NCBI GenBank assembly: GCA_016463705.1
Contig: JAEMQU010000014.1
Coordinates: forward strand, 7,188-45,410
Source: Opitutales bacterium
GTDB lineage: Bacteria > Verrucomicrobiota > Verrucomicrobiia > Opitutales > UBA953
Reading direction: 5' to 3'
DNA: 38,223 bases
Both the position numbers and the translations under genes were made by a program. Below, in pieces: positions 1-9,068 of this stretch; positions within the stretch are counted from its first letter, which is position 1, and every line of letters starts with the position of its first letter. The notes below the pieces were generated by a model. The model worked only from the letters and a program-made list of their open reading frames with translations. It did not search any database and was not told the DNA's origin.

Positions 1-144
1 GAATCGGGCACCAACCTGTGGGACGTGGCGGCGGGACTCGCCATCATCAAGGCATCGGGCGGACACTACCGCATGATTCCAACAGGCAAGAAACCCCTGA
101 ACTACGACCTCTGGGCCTCGGCGCACGAGGCTTGGACCGTCTAA
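1..144 (+). CDS. Inositol monophosphatase family protein, C-terminal fragment
   Basis: Frame 1 is open from the window edge to a TAA at 142-144 and gives 47 residues. It contains NLWDVAAGLAIIKASGG, which matches the C-terminal signature of the inositol monophosphatase superfamily (W-D-x-A-A-G, then a hydrophobic run and G-G). In that family the Asp of this motif binds one of the catalytic metal ions. The rest of the gene lies outside the window, so substrate (inositol phosphate, PAP or other) cannot be decided. The next gene starts 48 bases downstream on the same strand. Confidence in the family is good because the motif is nearly complete; confidence in the precise enzyme is low. Confidence 0.75.
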   Translation, partial: ESGTNLWDVAAGLAIIKASGGHYRMIPTGKKPLNYDLWASAHEAWTV

Positions 145-192
145 CCTTCTGCGTAGACACTGACCTTAATTTTCTTATAAAATTTCATCAGT

Positions 193-666
193 ATGAACCT
201 TCCTAACCTCACCACCCCCCTCACATTCGAGAGTGCCGTTAAACAGTACGCTGAGTCGATCCTCGGTCAGTCCTACGGCAACGGATCGGAAATCGGATTC
301 TGGATCGCCCTCGCGATGGTCGTCATTTACGTCCCGGTGCTTGGTCGTTTAGCTGCTCAACATTTCTTCGGTAAAGACGGATCTGTCTGGGCGATTGGTG
401 CGGTTGGACTCGTTTCCGTCGGACTGACTTTCGCAGCTATCTGTATGGCCGATACCAGTCTCTCGAGCTTCGTACCTAAAGCAGTGCAGACTCTGGTGAT
501 CTCACTTTGTACAGGTACGGTTGTCCTACTCGTCACGAGCGCAGCGACGCAGGTGTTGAGCCTAGGTTTCGGACCCTCACTCGGTCTGCAACTCGTCTTT
601 TGGAATATTGTGCTCGTTGCGCAACTCGCGACGAAGTTCTTAACCGACTTCTTTAAGCATATTTAA
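193..666 (+). CDS. Four-helix integral membrane protein of unknown function
   Basis: This 157-residue protein has four hydrophobic segments, at about residues 34-52, 66-86, 97-118 and 129-150, after a soluble N-terminus of about 30 residues. There is no signal peptide, lipobox or motif I recognise. The ATG at 193 lacks a clear Shine-Dalgarno sequence. The gene may be co-transcribed with the inositol-monophosphatase-family gene 48 bases upstream. Its stop codon is one base from the stop of the convergent PEP carboxylase gene, so there is no room for an independent terminator. It is an inner-membrane protein by inference only; no function is proposed. Confidence 0.7.
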   Translation: MNLPNLTTPLTFESAVKQYAESILGQSYGNGSEIGFWIALAMVVIYVPVLGRLAAQHFFGKDGSVWAIGAVGLVSVGLTFAAICMADTSLSSFVPKAVQTLVISLCTGTVVLLVTSAATQVLSLGFGPSLGLQLVFWNIVLVAQLATKFLTDFFKHI

Positions 667-667
667 A

Positions 668-3415
668 TCAACCGGTCGCTTGCAGACCTGCAGCGATAGC
701 GTTGAGCGAAAGGAGCATCTGTGGAAGTAAGGCATCGGCTTCTTTACGATCACCGTCCGCCGATTTCTTTCTCCAATCCTTCAGAATAGCGACCTGCTGT
801 TCGTGCAGAAGGTCGATCGCTTCTTCGCGAAGCTTAATGACTTTGCGGAGGCGCGGACGGCCTTCGGTAAGTTTTTTGTTCGATATCTCGTTTAACAATT
901 TTTGTGCCAATAAATGTTCATCGAGAATACGCGTCAGGAAAATATTCTTAAGTTTCTTATCCGTAATCATCGAACCATAGAGACGCATCATACCTCGGTT
1001 CGCAGCCATGACACTGGTCGCGGCATTCTTAAGCATGTAACGCAGAGGCGGCCAGGTGTCGTACATCTCTTTCAATAAATCATAACCCTTCGGATCTTCT
1101 TCTTTAAGACGGGCTAAGGCTGATCCTACGCCATACCAACCCGAGAGATAGAAACGCGCTTGGCTCCACGAGAACACCCAAGGAATAGCACGTAAGTCTT
1201 CGAGTGAAGCGGCACCCGTACGACGGGAAGGACGCGAACCGATACGGCTGGCCTCAATGACGTCGATTGGAGTGACCTGACGGAAGAAATCGATAAACTT
1301 TGGAGTCTTGATGAGCGACTGGTAGGCCTCGCGAGAAAACTCAGCGAACTTATCCATGACTTTGCTGATGGCTGCGTCTTGTGCTTTTTCTACTTCATCA
1401 AGAATTGTATGCTGAGTCACACCCGAGAGTAATAATTCGAGATTATTGACTGCGGTGATATGATTAGCGTATTTTTGGGTAATACTTTCGCCCTGTTCGG
1501 TGACGCGTAATTCGCCGTTGATACTGCCGCGCGGTAAAGCGTCGATAAAACGGTGAGTGGGTCCGGCACCACGAGAAATCGTACCGCCACGACCGTGGAA
1601 GAATACAATACGCACGCCGTGCTTAGCTCCTACTTTAGTTAAATTCTGTTGGGCGCGATAGAGATTCCAGAGTGAGGCAAGAATACCACCGTCTTTATTG
1701 GAGTCCGAATAACCAATCATCACTTGCTGCGTTAAGCCACGGGTGATTCCGGCATCGCGGCGCATCTCGAGGGTGCGACGTGTGAAAGGATGTGAAAGGA
1801 AGTCATCGAGAATCGCGGTGCTACGCTCTAAGTCGTCGATGGTTTCAAAAAGTGGAACAACGGGAAGTAAACAATACGGACTATCGGATCCGCCGGCGGT
1901 TAAGCCTGCTTCACGAGCGATTAAATAAACGGAAAGTAAATCGGAGACCGAGCGGGTCATACTCACAATCAAAGAGCCCAAGCCCTCTGAACCGTAATGA
2001 TTGATATGGGTAACTAAAGAGCGATGGCAGGCAATGACAGCGTCCGCTTCAGATCCGATGCTTTCTTGCGAGCGGATAAAGGGACGAGTTGAGCGCAACT
2101 CAGAATCCAGGAAGCCCAGGCGACGAGATTCATCCCAGTTGGGATAGTCGGTATCATCTAAACCAGCGACGGTCATGAGTTGGGAAATCGCTTTATCGTG
2201 GAAGGCGCTGTTCTGACGAATATCCAACGTCGCCATGTGGAAACCAAAAGTACGGAGGAAACGAATCAAGGGATCGATTTCATAACGCGCAATTTGTGCC
2301 CCACCCACTTCAACTAAAGTTTCTCTTAAGAAAAGTAAGTCAGCGACAATGCCTTCGGGAGTCTTGTGTGAACCATCGGGACATTCACCCACTGCAGGCG
2401 GCATACGTAGACGAATAAGATTAATATATTGTCTCCAAGTTTCACCGACATTGCGAGCTACGGCATGCTCACCCGCTTCGCCGAGTGCAGCAGCATGCTT
2501 ATTGACCTGCTTGATAAATACGGCGGGAGGAAGTTGTAAGTGATCGCCTAAAGAAAGACGCTGACCCAAAATCTCGAGTCGCTCGGTAACAATATTCAGC
2601 GCAGTGGTCCGGAAAAGATTGAGCGCTCTCGTAGTAACTTCAGCGGTGACCAAGGGGTGGCCATCGCGATCACCACCGACCCAGGTTCCGAGGGTAATTA
2701 AGGGTAACGCATCGGGGTGTTCAATCTTCTCAGATGAAAACCCAGCCTCTTCCCAGGCCTGACGCATCCGTAAATCCATGCTCATAATCGCGTCGGGGAA
2801 AACCTTAGATAAAAAATAGTTTATATTACGGAGTTCCGACTGAACTTCGGGCTTTTGTTGATAAAACTCACCGGTTCTCCAGAGACGTTCGAGCGCGACT
2901 TTAATTTCATCACGGATCGCACGTTGTTCCGCCGCGGTCCACATACTGTTTTCGCGACGAACTAATAATTTATAAAGCTCGCGGTGAATTTCTAAAACGG
3001 TGGCGCGTTTAGCTTCGGTGGGGTGCGCCGTTAAAACGGGTTCGACGTGAATATCGCTTAAACGCTTGGCGACTTGTTTTTCAGTTAAACCTTGATCACG
3101 CAGACGATTAAAAGTTTTACCCCATGAACCTGGATCGGAGGCGAGACCGCTTTTGTCTTCGCGAATACGTTTCGACTGCGCCGAAGCATTTTCTTCCACC
3201 ATGTTGAGTAACTGAAACGCAATCGAGTAAGCTTGCACACCGCGATACGAGAAAATTTGCACGCCCCGTAATTTACGTTTACCCATCCAAGGCAAAGTAC
3301 CGGCTAAATCTTTGTGACCTAACTGCTCAAGCACTTCGACAAAGCACTCCATCATGAACGCAAGATCGCGATCCACTTTTTTAAGTCCTTGAACTAGGTC
3401 CTTAGTGATAGGCAT
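668..3415 (-). CDS. ppc: Phosphoenolpyruvate carboxylase
   Basis: PEP carboxylase makes oxaloacetate from PEP and bicarbonate, an anaplerotic step feeding the TCA cycle; citrate synthase is encoded 3 kb away. The protein is 915 residues from the ATG at 3415, within the family range. Visible motifs are VLTAHPTEAKRA (catalytic His131), MIGYSDSNKDGG, FFHGRGGTISRGAGP (the glycine-rich catalytic loop), IGSRPSRR, and the C-terminal Gly that closes PEPC proteins, here in LQATG. The frame stays open upstream to a TTG at 3487, but that extension is hydrophobic and not family-like, so I prefer the ATG. It is divergent from the helicase gene with about 95 bases between starts. The sequence looks like a divergent PEPC branch rather than the enterobacterial type; this is an impression, not a measured identity. 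Confidence 0.95.
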   Translation of the reverse strand: MPITKDLVQGLKKVDRDLAFMMECFVEVLEQLGHKDLAGTLPWMGKRKLRGVQIFSYRGVQAYSIAFQLLNMVEENASAQSKRIREDKSGLASDPGSWGKTFNRLRDQGLTEKQVAKRLSDIHVEPVLTAHPTEAKRATVLEIHRELYKLLVRRENSMWTAAEQRAIRDEIKVALERLWRTGEFYQQKPEVQSELRNINYFLSKVFPDAIMSMDLRMRQAWEEAGFSSEKIEHPDALPLITLGTWVGGDRDGHPLVTAEVTTRALNLFRTTALNIVTERLEILGQRLSLGDHLQLPPAVFIKQVNKHAAALGEAGEHAVARNVGETWRQYINLIRLRMPPAVGECPDGSHKTPEGIVADLLFLRETLVEVGGAQIARYEIDPLIRFLRTFGFHMATLDIRQNSAFHDKAISQLMTVAGLDDTDYPNWDESRRLGFLDSELRSTRPFIRSQESIGSEADAVIACHRSLVTHINHYGSEGLGSLIVSMTRSVSDLLSVYLIAREAGLTAGGSDSPYCLLPVVPLFETIDDLERSTAILDDFLSHPFTRRTLEMRRDAGITRGLTQQVMIGYSDSNKDGGILASLWNLYRAQQNLTKVGAKHGVRIVFFHGRGGTISRGAGPTHRFIDALPRGSINGELRVTEQGESITQKYANHITAVNNLELLLSGVTQHTILDEVEKAQDAAISKVMDKFAEFSREAYQSLIKTPKFIDFFRQVTPIDVIEASRIGSRPSRRTGAASLEDLRAIPWVFSWSQARFYLSGWYGVGSALARLKEEDPKGYDLLKEMYDTWPPLRYMLKNAATSVMAANRGMMRLYGSMITDKKLKNIFLTRILDEHLLAQKLLNEISNKKLTEGRPRLRKVIKLREEAIDLLHEQQVAILKDWRKKSADGDRKEADALLPQMLLSLNAIAAGLQATG

Positions 3416-3510
3416 GTTGGTAATTATTAGCACACGGAGTCCGATTGTCGCAATCGCAAACACCCATTGGCTTGCGTCTAAGTTCAAGTACGATTTGCTG
3501 AAATGTAGAT

Positions 3511-5877
3511 ATGTCGGAACAACGTCTCATCCTGCCCGACCTCTGGCAACAGACCGCCCTTCGCGCCCTTCGTGCACGGAAAGACGTGATCGTACAAGCA
3601 CCGACGGGCTCAGGAAAGACCCACGTCTTCGAGTTATTTATTAAAGGCGGCCACCAAGGCCAAGCCGTCTACACGGTCCCCACCCGAGCCCTGGCTAATG
3701 ACAAACGGGCCGAATGGTCCGAACTGGGCTGGGACGTCGGCATCGCCACGGGCGACATTAGCGAAAATCTAAACGCACCAATCATCGTCGCCACTCTCGA
3801 AACCCAACGTCAAAAATTTCTAGAAAACAAGGGGCCCGATTTATTAGTCGTCGATGAATACCAAATGCTCACCGATAACCGTCGCGGTGCAGCCTACGAA
3901 ACTGTTTTAGCCCTCGCCCCGAAAACAACGCAGCTACTCTTATTGAGTGGAAGCGTCGCCAATCCTAAAGCAGTAGTCGAATGGCTCAGCTCACTCGGAC
4001 GCGATGTCACCCTCGTCGAAGAACACCGCCGACCCGTTCCCTTAGAAGAAATCTGGTTAGATGCGCTTGAGACCAAAGAACCTGAAGGCGTTCGCAGTAG
4101 CATCGCACGGGCAGTGATTAAGGGCCTGCAGTCCGACCTTGGACCGATTTTAGTTTTTGCACCTCGAAGAAAAGCCGCTGAACAAATCGCCAAAGACATC
4201 GCCTATGCCCTTCCCCTCGGCAACGGACCACAGTTAACGGCAGAACAGAGAAAATTGGCTGGGGATGATTTATATAAATTATTAAGACAAGGGGTTGGCT
4301 TACATCACAGCGGATTAACCTATCAACAACGGAGCGAACTGATTGAACCCTGGGCAAAATCCGGTAAATTAGACGTCGTCGTCGCAACCACCGGACTGGC
4401 CGCGGGGATTAATTTTTCTCTGCGTTCGGTGCTCGTGACGGATCGAAAATATACCACCGAACATGCGGCACAAGAAATTCGGCCCGATGAATTATTGCAG
4501 ATGTTTGGTCGGGCCGGTCGACGCGGACTCGACGAAAAAGGTTATGCGGTGTGGTCGGGTGACTCACCCCGACTCGGCGAAGCGAAACCCTTACAAATCA
4601 AACGCAGCAAGGGATTAGACTGGCCGGCTATACTCACGGTGATGCGTCACTCGGATCAGCCTAAGGAGTCGGCCCAGAAATTTGTACAAAGCCTCTTCAC
4701 CCGTGAAACCATTCAATTAGGACTTACGAATCTAAGCGAAATAGAAACCGCACCCTCGGAAGAACTTCCAGGTACGATCCGACACGTGGAAGAAATGTTA
4801 GGACGAAACGGAATTTGGCAACGGATACGACCGAACAAAGTAGTACCCATGAGCGAAGCACTGATCAGAATTAAAGGTGAATGGTATCCGGCACTTTCAA
4901 AGCCTGATTCGCTCAAAGCCGTTACTTACGGAACACCCTGTAAGATTAAACAAGAGAATGACGTCACCTTTTATGGTCGAATCGTTCCGCTGGCCCATTT
5001 CCCGAAGACGAATGAAACCAATGGCTTAACCCCTGTAGAATGGCTACGCAAAGCCCTTCAGAAATGGGTAGGTAAGAAACCACGGACCGCGATTTGGACT
5101 CTTGAACAAATCGAAAAAGAAATTTTGCCGCTTTTGCCTCAGCTCACCCAAGGCGGACGTCCGATTGAAGGCATCCAAATCCAACGCGAAACGGTGATGG
5201 TTAAATTAGATTATTCGTCAGCCCAAGTTCGGGTGATTCCTGATGCGCAGGAAGAAAATCTCATTAATCCCGACCGACGCTTTGTTGATAAAGAAGATAT
5301 TAATTTAAAAAATGTTCTGGGGACTCATCAGTCACAGCTCTTCACCGCACAGTCGGGTAAACTTTGGCTAAAGCTTAAACTCATAAAAGCCGATGGAACG
5401 CCAACCGTCCGTGGACAAATTGCTTCACTCTTTCAACACGGCGAAGGACTGGCGGTAGCCGCGGCACTCGAAGATGAAAGCTATAATGTCGCAGACCTTT
5501 GCTGGGATCTTGCAGAGCTGCGGGCTGGCGACAGACTCGGAGCGGTTGCGAGAAACTCCAGTCGTCTTGGTGCCTGCTGTCGTCTGACCTACAAATCTCT
5601 GACGGCAGAAGGTTATCTGCATGACGGATTGCCTGATGGATTTGGTGAAGGTTGTGCAGAATTATTAAAAGATTTCGCACTGCATAATAAAACGAGTCAA
5701 TCCACTGACCCCGATGGACATGGACCAGGTCGGGGCGATTTAGAAAGAGCTCTGCTCGAATGGCGGAGTACGCTTCGTCTCATTTCTAATGGTGAGAGTG
5801 GATTTTCGGAGCGCTGGGATCAGTTACAAAAATCTGCGAAAGCGGTTCTTACACAAATTACGCCGGACCACTCTTAA
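3511..5877 (+). CDS. Ski2-like DExH-box helicase
   Basis: A superfamily 2 helicase of 788 residues. Ordered motifs are visible: Q-motif-like LPDLWQQTALRAL, Walker A APTGSGKT (30-37), motif Ia VPTRALA, motif II DEYQ (115-118) replacing DEAD/DEAH, motif III SGSVAN, motif IV VFAPRRKAAEQIA, motif V VVVATTGLAAGINFSLRSV, and motif VI QMFGRAGRRG (330-339). The AAGIN and QMFGRAGR signatures are those of Ski2-like enzymes, which unwind RNA or DNA 3'-5'. The roughly 350 residues after the helicase core have no motif I recognise. The gene is followed by the RNase P RNA gene on the same strand, about 100 bases downstream. A role in RNA metabolism is possible but not shown. The ATG at 3511 has no clear Shine-Dalgarno sequence. 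Confidence 0.9.
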   Translation: MSEQRLILPDLWQQTALRALRARKDVIVQAPTGSGKTHVFELFIKGGHQGQAVYTVPTRALANDKRAEWSELGWDVGIATGDISENLNAPIIVATLETQRQKFLENKGPDLLVVDEYQMLTDNRRGAAYETVLALAPKTTQLLLLSGSVANPKAVVEWLSSLGRDVTLVEEHRRPVPLEEIWLDALETKEPEGVRSSIARAVIKGLQSDLGPILVFAPRRKAAEQIAKDIAYALPLGNGPQLTAEQRKLAGDDLYKLLRQGVGLHHSGLTYQQRSELIEPWAKSGKLDVVVATTGLAAGINFSLRSVLVTDRKYTTEHAAQEIRPDELLQMFGRAGRRGLDEKGYAVWSGDSPRLGEAKPLQIKRSKGLDWPAILTVMRHSDQPKESAQKFVQSLFTRETIQLGLTNLSEIETAPSEELPGTIRHVEEMLGRNGIWQRIRPNKVVPMSEALIRIKGEWYPALSKPDSLKAVTYGTPCKIKQENDVTFYGRIVPLAHFPKTNETNGLTPVEWLRKALQKWVGKKPRTAIWTLEQIEKEILPLLPQLTQGGRPIEGIQIQRETVMVKLDYSSAQVRVIPDAQEENLINPDRRFVDKEDINLKNVLGTHQSQLFTAQSGKLWLKLKLIKADGTPTVRGQIASLFQHGEGLAVAAALEDESYNVADLCWDLAELRAGDRLGAVARNSSRLGACCRLTYKSLTAEGYLHDGLPDGFGEGCAELLKDFALHNKTSQSTDPDGHGPGRGDLERALLEWRSTLRLISNGESGFSERWDQLQKSAKAVLTQITPDHS

Positions 5878-5938
5878 AAATATTTTCCTGATTAGAGGTT
5901 AGAAAACTCGTTCAATTTGAGGTGAGTGGAGTTTTAAC

Positions 5939-5967
5939 TTTTCAAATTAAGGAATAAAATGTAGAGT
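5939..5967 (+). promoter_or_regulatory. Possible sigma70 promoter of the RNase P RNA
   Basis: TTTTCA (5939-5944) and TAGAGT (5962-5967) are separated by 17 bases and would start transcription near 5974, at the 5' side of helix P1. Each box matches the sigma70 consensus at four of six positions, so this is a weak, position-based prediction. The region 5878-5975 otherwise holds no ORF or hairpin that I can support. Confidence 0.25.
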
Positions 5968-5975
5968 ATTGGGAC

Positions 5976-6344
5976 AGTCATATATGCGTATTCGCACGGG
6001 TTAAACCGTGAGGAAAGTCCGGACACCACAGGGTAGGATTCCCGCCGCAAGTCGGGGCACGGCGCAAGCCGTGACGGACAGTGCCACAGAGAAGATACCG
6101 CCGCTACCGCAAGGAAAACGGTAAGGGTGAAAAGGTGGGGTAAGAGCCCACCGCTCCAAGGGTAACCGAGGAGGCAAGGTAAACCCAATCCGGTGCAAGA
6201 TAAACAGGAGCCGCTACTAGGTCACCCACCGAGGCTCCGGGTTGTCGCATCGCCGCAAGGCGGGACTTAAAACGTCAGAGAAATGAATACGCAGAGGTAA
6301 GGTGAGTACCCCCTCAGACAGAATCCGGCTTATAGTATATGACT
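5976..6344 (+). ncRNA. rnpB: RNase P RNA, bacterial type A
   Basis: This is the catalytic RNA that trims the 5' leader of tRNA precursors. The universally conserved blocks are present in order: GAGGAAAGTCCGGACACC near 6010-6027, GGTAAGGGTGAAAAGGTGGG near 6120-6139 followed by GTAAGAGCCCACCG, GGCAAGGTAAACCC near 6173-6186, GAATACGCAGAGGTAA near 6285-6300, and ACAGAATCCGGCTTATAG near 6318-6335, the 3' strand of P4. The GGT at 6296-6298 is the element that pairs with the tRNA 3' CCA. Ends were set by helix P1: AGTCATATA (5976-5984) pairs perfectly with TATATGACT (6336-6344). The length, about 369 bases, is normal. A strong hairpin follows eight bases after P1. Confidence 0.96.
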
Positions 6345-6352
6345 CAACAGAC

Positions 6353-6382
6353 GGAGAGCCGATCGGAAACGATCGGCTCTCC
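6353..6382. terminator. GNRA-capped 13-bp hairpin between rnpB and gltA
   Basis: GGAGAGCCGATCG (6353-6365) pairs perfectly with CGATCGGCTCTCC (6370-6382) around a GAAA tetraloop. It lies between the end of RNase P RNA on the plus strand and the 3' end of gltA on the minus strand, the expected place for a bidirectional terminator or 3'-end stabiliser. No U-tract follows on either strand, so classical intrinsic termination is uncertain. The hairpin itself is certain from the sequence; the function is inferred. Confidence 0.65.
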
Positions 6383-6433
6383 CCCTGTATACCCATTTCT
6401 TAGGTATGAAGTAATATTCAGTTTCAATGAGCA

Positions 6434-6455
6434 GGATAAACCAAAAAACTTATCC
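6434..6455 (-). terminator. Weak hairpin at the gltA stop codon
   Basis: On the minus strand GGATAA (6455-6450), which includes the gltA stop codon, can pair with TTATCC (6439-6434) around a ten-base T-rich loop. The stem is short and no U-tract follows it, so termination here is doubtful. The stronger hairpin at 6353-6382 is a better candidate. Confidence 0.2.
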
Positions 6456-7751
6456 GCGTTTTTCAATCGGCACGTATTTACGCTCAGTATTACCGACGTA
6501 AATTTGACGGGGACGATGAATCTTCTGCTTCGGTGTTTCCGCAATTTCCTTCCAGTGTGAAATCCAACCAGGCATCCGACCAATCGCAAAAATCACGGTG
6601 AACATTTCCGTCGGGATACCAATGGCCTTGAGAATAATGCCACTGTAGAAGTCTACATTCGGATAGAGATTACGTTCTTTAAAGTAAGGGTCATTTAACG
6701 CCGCATTCTCTAAACGCATCGCAATCGCAAGAAGCGGATCGTTAATTCCAAGAACTTTTAAAACTTTATCGCACTGTGCTTTGATAATCTTGGCACGGGG
6801 GTCGTAGTTCTTGTAAACGCGATGACCAAAACCCATTAAGCGGATCTGTTTGGTTTTGTCTTTCGCATCGGCGATAAATTTCGAACCGTCGTCACCCGAG
6901 TTGTGAATCTCTTGGAGCATTTCAATGACGGCTTGATTAGCACCGCCGTGTAATGGACCCCAGAGCGCACAGACACCGGCCGAAACGGAGGGGAAGAGAT
7001 TAGCACCGCCCGAGGCCACCATTCTGACGGTCGAGGTCGAACAGTTCTGTTCATGATCCGCATGTAAAATCAGGATTAAATCTAAGGCGCGAGCGACTTC
7101 AGGATGGATTGTGAAATCAGCATTTGGCTGGGAAAAGAGGAGGTGCAGGAAGTTCGAGCAATAATCTAAGCCTGGTTTAGGATAAACGGGAGGCTCACCT
7201 TCTTTCGAGCGGTGTGCTAAGGCTGCAAGTGTACGAACTTTCGTAATTAATACGGCAGCTGTTTCGTCAAACTTAGCCAAGTCGTGCGTACGTTCATTGG
7301 TACCTAGTTCTGGATAATAACAGCCGAGAGTATTCAAAGTCGCCGATAATACGGCCATCGGGTGGGCGTTGCTGGGGAAACCGCTGAGTGCGATACGCAG
7401 GCCTTCGTGAATTTGCGAATTATCGAGAATACGTGCTTTGAACTTTTTGATTTGTTCAGCCGTCGGCAGCTCACCGTAAATTAATAAATAAGCGGTTTCG
7501 ATGAAGGTAGATTTTTCCGCTAATTCTTCGATCGAGTAACCACGGTAACGAAGCAGACCCTTATCGCCGTCGATGAAAGTAACTTTCGATTCACAAGCGC
7601 CCGTGTTCGCGTATCCGTCGTCAAAAGTTACATAACCAGTCTCATCGCGCAACTTGCGGATATCGACAGCTCGTTCGGCCTCTGTGCCTACGATTACTGG
7701 GAGGACAATTTCTTTGTCATCCAATTTGAGAATAGCGTTTTTAGAACTCAT
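6450..7751 (-). CDS. gltA: Type II citrate synthase
   Basis: Condenses acetyl-CoA with oxaloacetate in the first TCA-cycle step. The 433-residue length, the beta-rich N-terminal region and the family motifs fit the hexameric bacterial type II enzyme. Seen are [29 protein letters not shown] with catalytic His268, [14 protein letters not shown] with the second conserved His, and [16 protein letters not shown], which carries the catalytic Asp. The start ATG at 7751 gives [15 protein letters not shown], matching the usual N-terminus. It is the last gene of a seven-gene minus-strand run and begins 29 bases after hisH, so it may be transcribed with the his genes or from its own promoter. Type II enzymes are often inhibited by NADH; that cannot be judged here. 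Confidence 0.97.
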   Translation of the reverse strand: MSSKNAILKLDDKEIVLPVIVGTEAERAVDIRKLRDETGYVTFDDGYANTGACESKVTFIDGDKGLLRYRGYSIEELAEKSTFIETAYLLIYGELPTAEQIKKFKARILDNSQIHEGLRIALSGFPSNAHPMAVLSATLNTLGCYYPELGTNERTHDLAKFDETAAVLITKVRTLAALAHRSKEGEPPVYPKPGLDYCSNFLHLLFSQPNADFTIHPEVARALDLILILHADHEQNCSTSTVRMVASGGANLFPSVSAGVCALWGPLHGGANQAVIEMLQEIHNSGDDGSKFIADAKDKTKQIRLMGFGHRVYKNYDPRAKIIKAQCDKVLKVLGINDPLLAIAMRLENAALNDPYFKERNLYPNVDFYSGIILKAIGIPTEMFTVIFAIGRMPGWISHWKEIAETPKQKIHRPRQIYVGNTERKYVPIEKRG

Positions 7752-7780
7752 GACGGTGATGGGCCGCCAAGGGAATGACC

Positions 7781-8425
7781 TTAGCGGTTCACTAAACTCA
7801 GAAAATTGCGGTAGATTTGCAAGCCTTTGACCTGACTTTTCTCAGGGTGGAACTGCGTCGCCAACACCCTCCCCCGCTTAATTCCACTTACAAATCGGCC
7901 CGCGTATTCAGTCTCACACCAAATGAGCGACTCCTCGGTCTTCACCAAACGGTAACTATGGACAAAGTAAAAGGGCTCGCCCTCGACCTTAATACCCTCG
8001 GTGAGCGGACCCGACTCTCTGAAAATCGCCTCATTCCAACCCATGTGTGGAATCCGCAAGCGAGGCATGGACTCAAAGCGCGAAATGACTCCCGGAAAAA
8101 TCCCTAGCCCGGCGCGATTACCTTCTTCCGATCTTTCGAATAAGGCCTGCAGACCTAAGCAGACTCCGAGAAATGGTTTATCTGATTTAATCCACTCCTT
8201 CAAAAAACTATCGAAGGATGTTCGACTCAAACAATCCATACAATCGGCGATGGCCCCCTGTCCTGGAAAAACAACGGCATCAGCTTTTTCCGCGTCGCGT
8301 GGATTAGCCGCTAAATAAGCATCCGCACCCGCGGCGATTAAAGCACGACTGACACTGCGTAAATTGCCCATGCCGTAATCAATCACCGCAACACGTGGAC
8401 GAGGCTGAGAATCCGCAGTGCTCAC
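7781..8425 (-). CDS. hisH: Imidazole glycerol phosphate synthase, glutamine amidotransferase subunit
   Basis: HisH supplies ammonia from glutamine to HisF for imidazole glycerol phosphate formation in histidine synthesis. The 214-residue protein has the class I amidotransferase triad: Cys89 in [12 protein letters not shown], and His193 and Glu195 in [10 protein letters not shown]. The N-terminus [14 protein letters not shown] is typical of HisH. The frame opens with GTG at 8425, three bases after the hisB stop; I see no better ATG upstream of the conserved VAVIDYG. No hisF lies in the window, so the partner must be encoded elsewhere. Length is normal. Confidence 0.96.
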   Translation of the reverse strand: MSTADSQPRPRVAVIDYGMGNLRSVSRALIAAGADAYLAANPRDAEKADAVVFPGQGAIADCMDCLSRTSFDSFLKEWIKSDKPFLGVCLGLQALFERSEEGNRAGLGIFPGVISRFESMPRLRIPHMGWNEAIFRESGPLTEGIKVEGEPFYFVHSYRLVKTEESLIWCETEYAGRFVSGIKRGRVLATQFHPEKSQVKGLQIYRNFLSLVNR

Positions 8426-8428
8426 AAC

Positions 8429-9031
8429 TTAAGCAAGCGTACCTTTAGTACTAGGCACGCGTCCATCTTGACGTGGATCAATTTCGACAGCGGCCCGTAA
8501 GGCTTTGGCAAATGCTTTAAATAGGGCCTCGGCGATGTGGTGAGGCTCTTCGCCGTACTCCACTTTTAAGTGCAGATTGCAGCCTAAGGAATTCGCAACG
8601 CCTTGGAAAAATTCGCGGACAAGGGCGATGTTGAAATCCTTCACCATGAAATTGATGATGTCTGCTTGGTAGACCAGCATCGAGCGATTGCTTAAATCAA
8701 TGACGCAACGCGCCAAGGTTTCATCCATCGGCAGAATAAAGAATCCGTAACGACGAATTCCCGCTTTGTCGCCGAGGGCTTCCTTAATGGCAGAACCTAA
8801 AACGATACCCACGTCCTCAACGGTGTGGTGATAATCTACATCGGTGTCGCCGGTAGCTTTAACTTTTAAGTCGATCATCGCGTGACGACTAAGCAACGTC
8901 AGCATGTGGTCAAAAAAGGCCACCCCGGTGCTGATTTCGGATACGCCCGTGCCGTCTAGATTTACCGATAAATCTATCTTGGTTTCGGCGGTATTACGTC
9001 GAATCGTCGCTTGGCGAGTTCGTGCAGTCAT
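8429..9031 (-). CDS. hisB: Imidazoleglycerol-phosphate dehydratase (monofunctional)
   Basis: Dehydrates imidazole glycerol phosphate to imidazole acetol phosphate. It is 200 residues from the ATG at 9031, the length of the monofunctional enzyme without the histidinol phosphatase domain. Diagnostic motifs are [39 protein letters not shown] (metal-binding His/Glu cluster) and the C-terminal [13 protein letters not shown] two codons upstream is a less likely start. Downstream hisH begins three bases after its stop; upstream hisC ends 37 bases away. Since the phosphatase domain is missing, histidinol-phosphatase activity must come from another gene. Confidence 0.97.
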   Translation of the reverse strand: MTARTRQATIRRNTAETKIDLSVNLDGTGVSEISTGVAFFDHMLTLLSRHAMIDLKVKATGDTDVDYHHTVEDVGIVLGSAIKEALGDKAGIRRYGFFILPMDETLARCVIDLSNRSMLVYQADIINFMVKDFNIALVREFFQGVANSLGCNLHLKVEYGEEPHHIAEALFKAFAKALRAAVEIDPRQDGRVPSTKGTLA

Positions 9032-9068
9032 ACCCAAGAAATCATCGCTCTAGACCTAAATGTCAACC

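Noticed and set aside
3416-3487. N-terminal extension of ppc from a TTG codon
   Set aside because: The added 24 residues are hydrophobic and not like PEPC N-termini; the ATG at 3415 puts catalytic His at the expected place.
5934-6198. Open frames on the minus strand within the RNase P RNA
   Set aside because: They run through highly conserved structural RNA, and no protein family is apparent.
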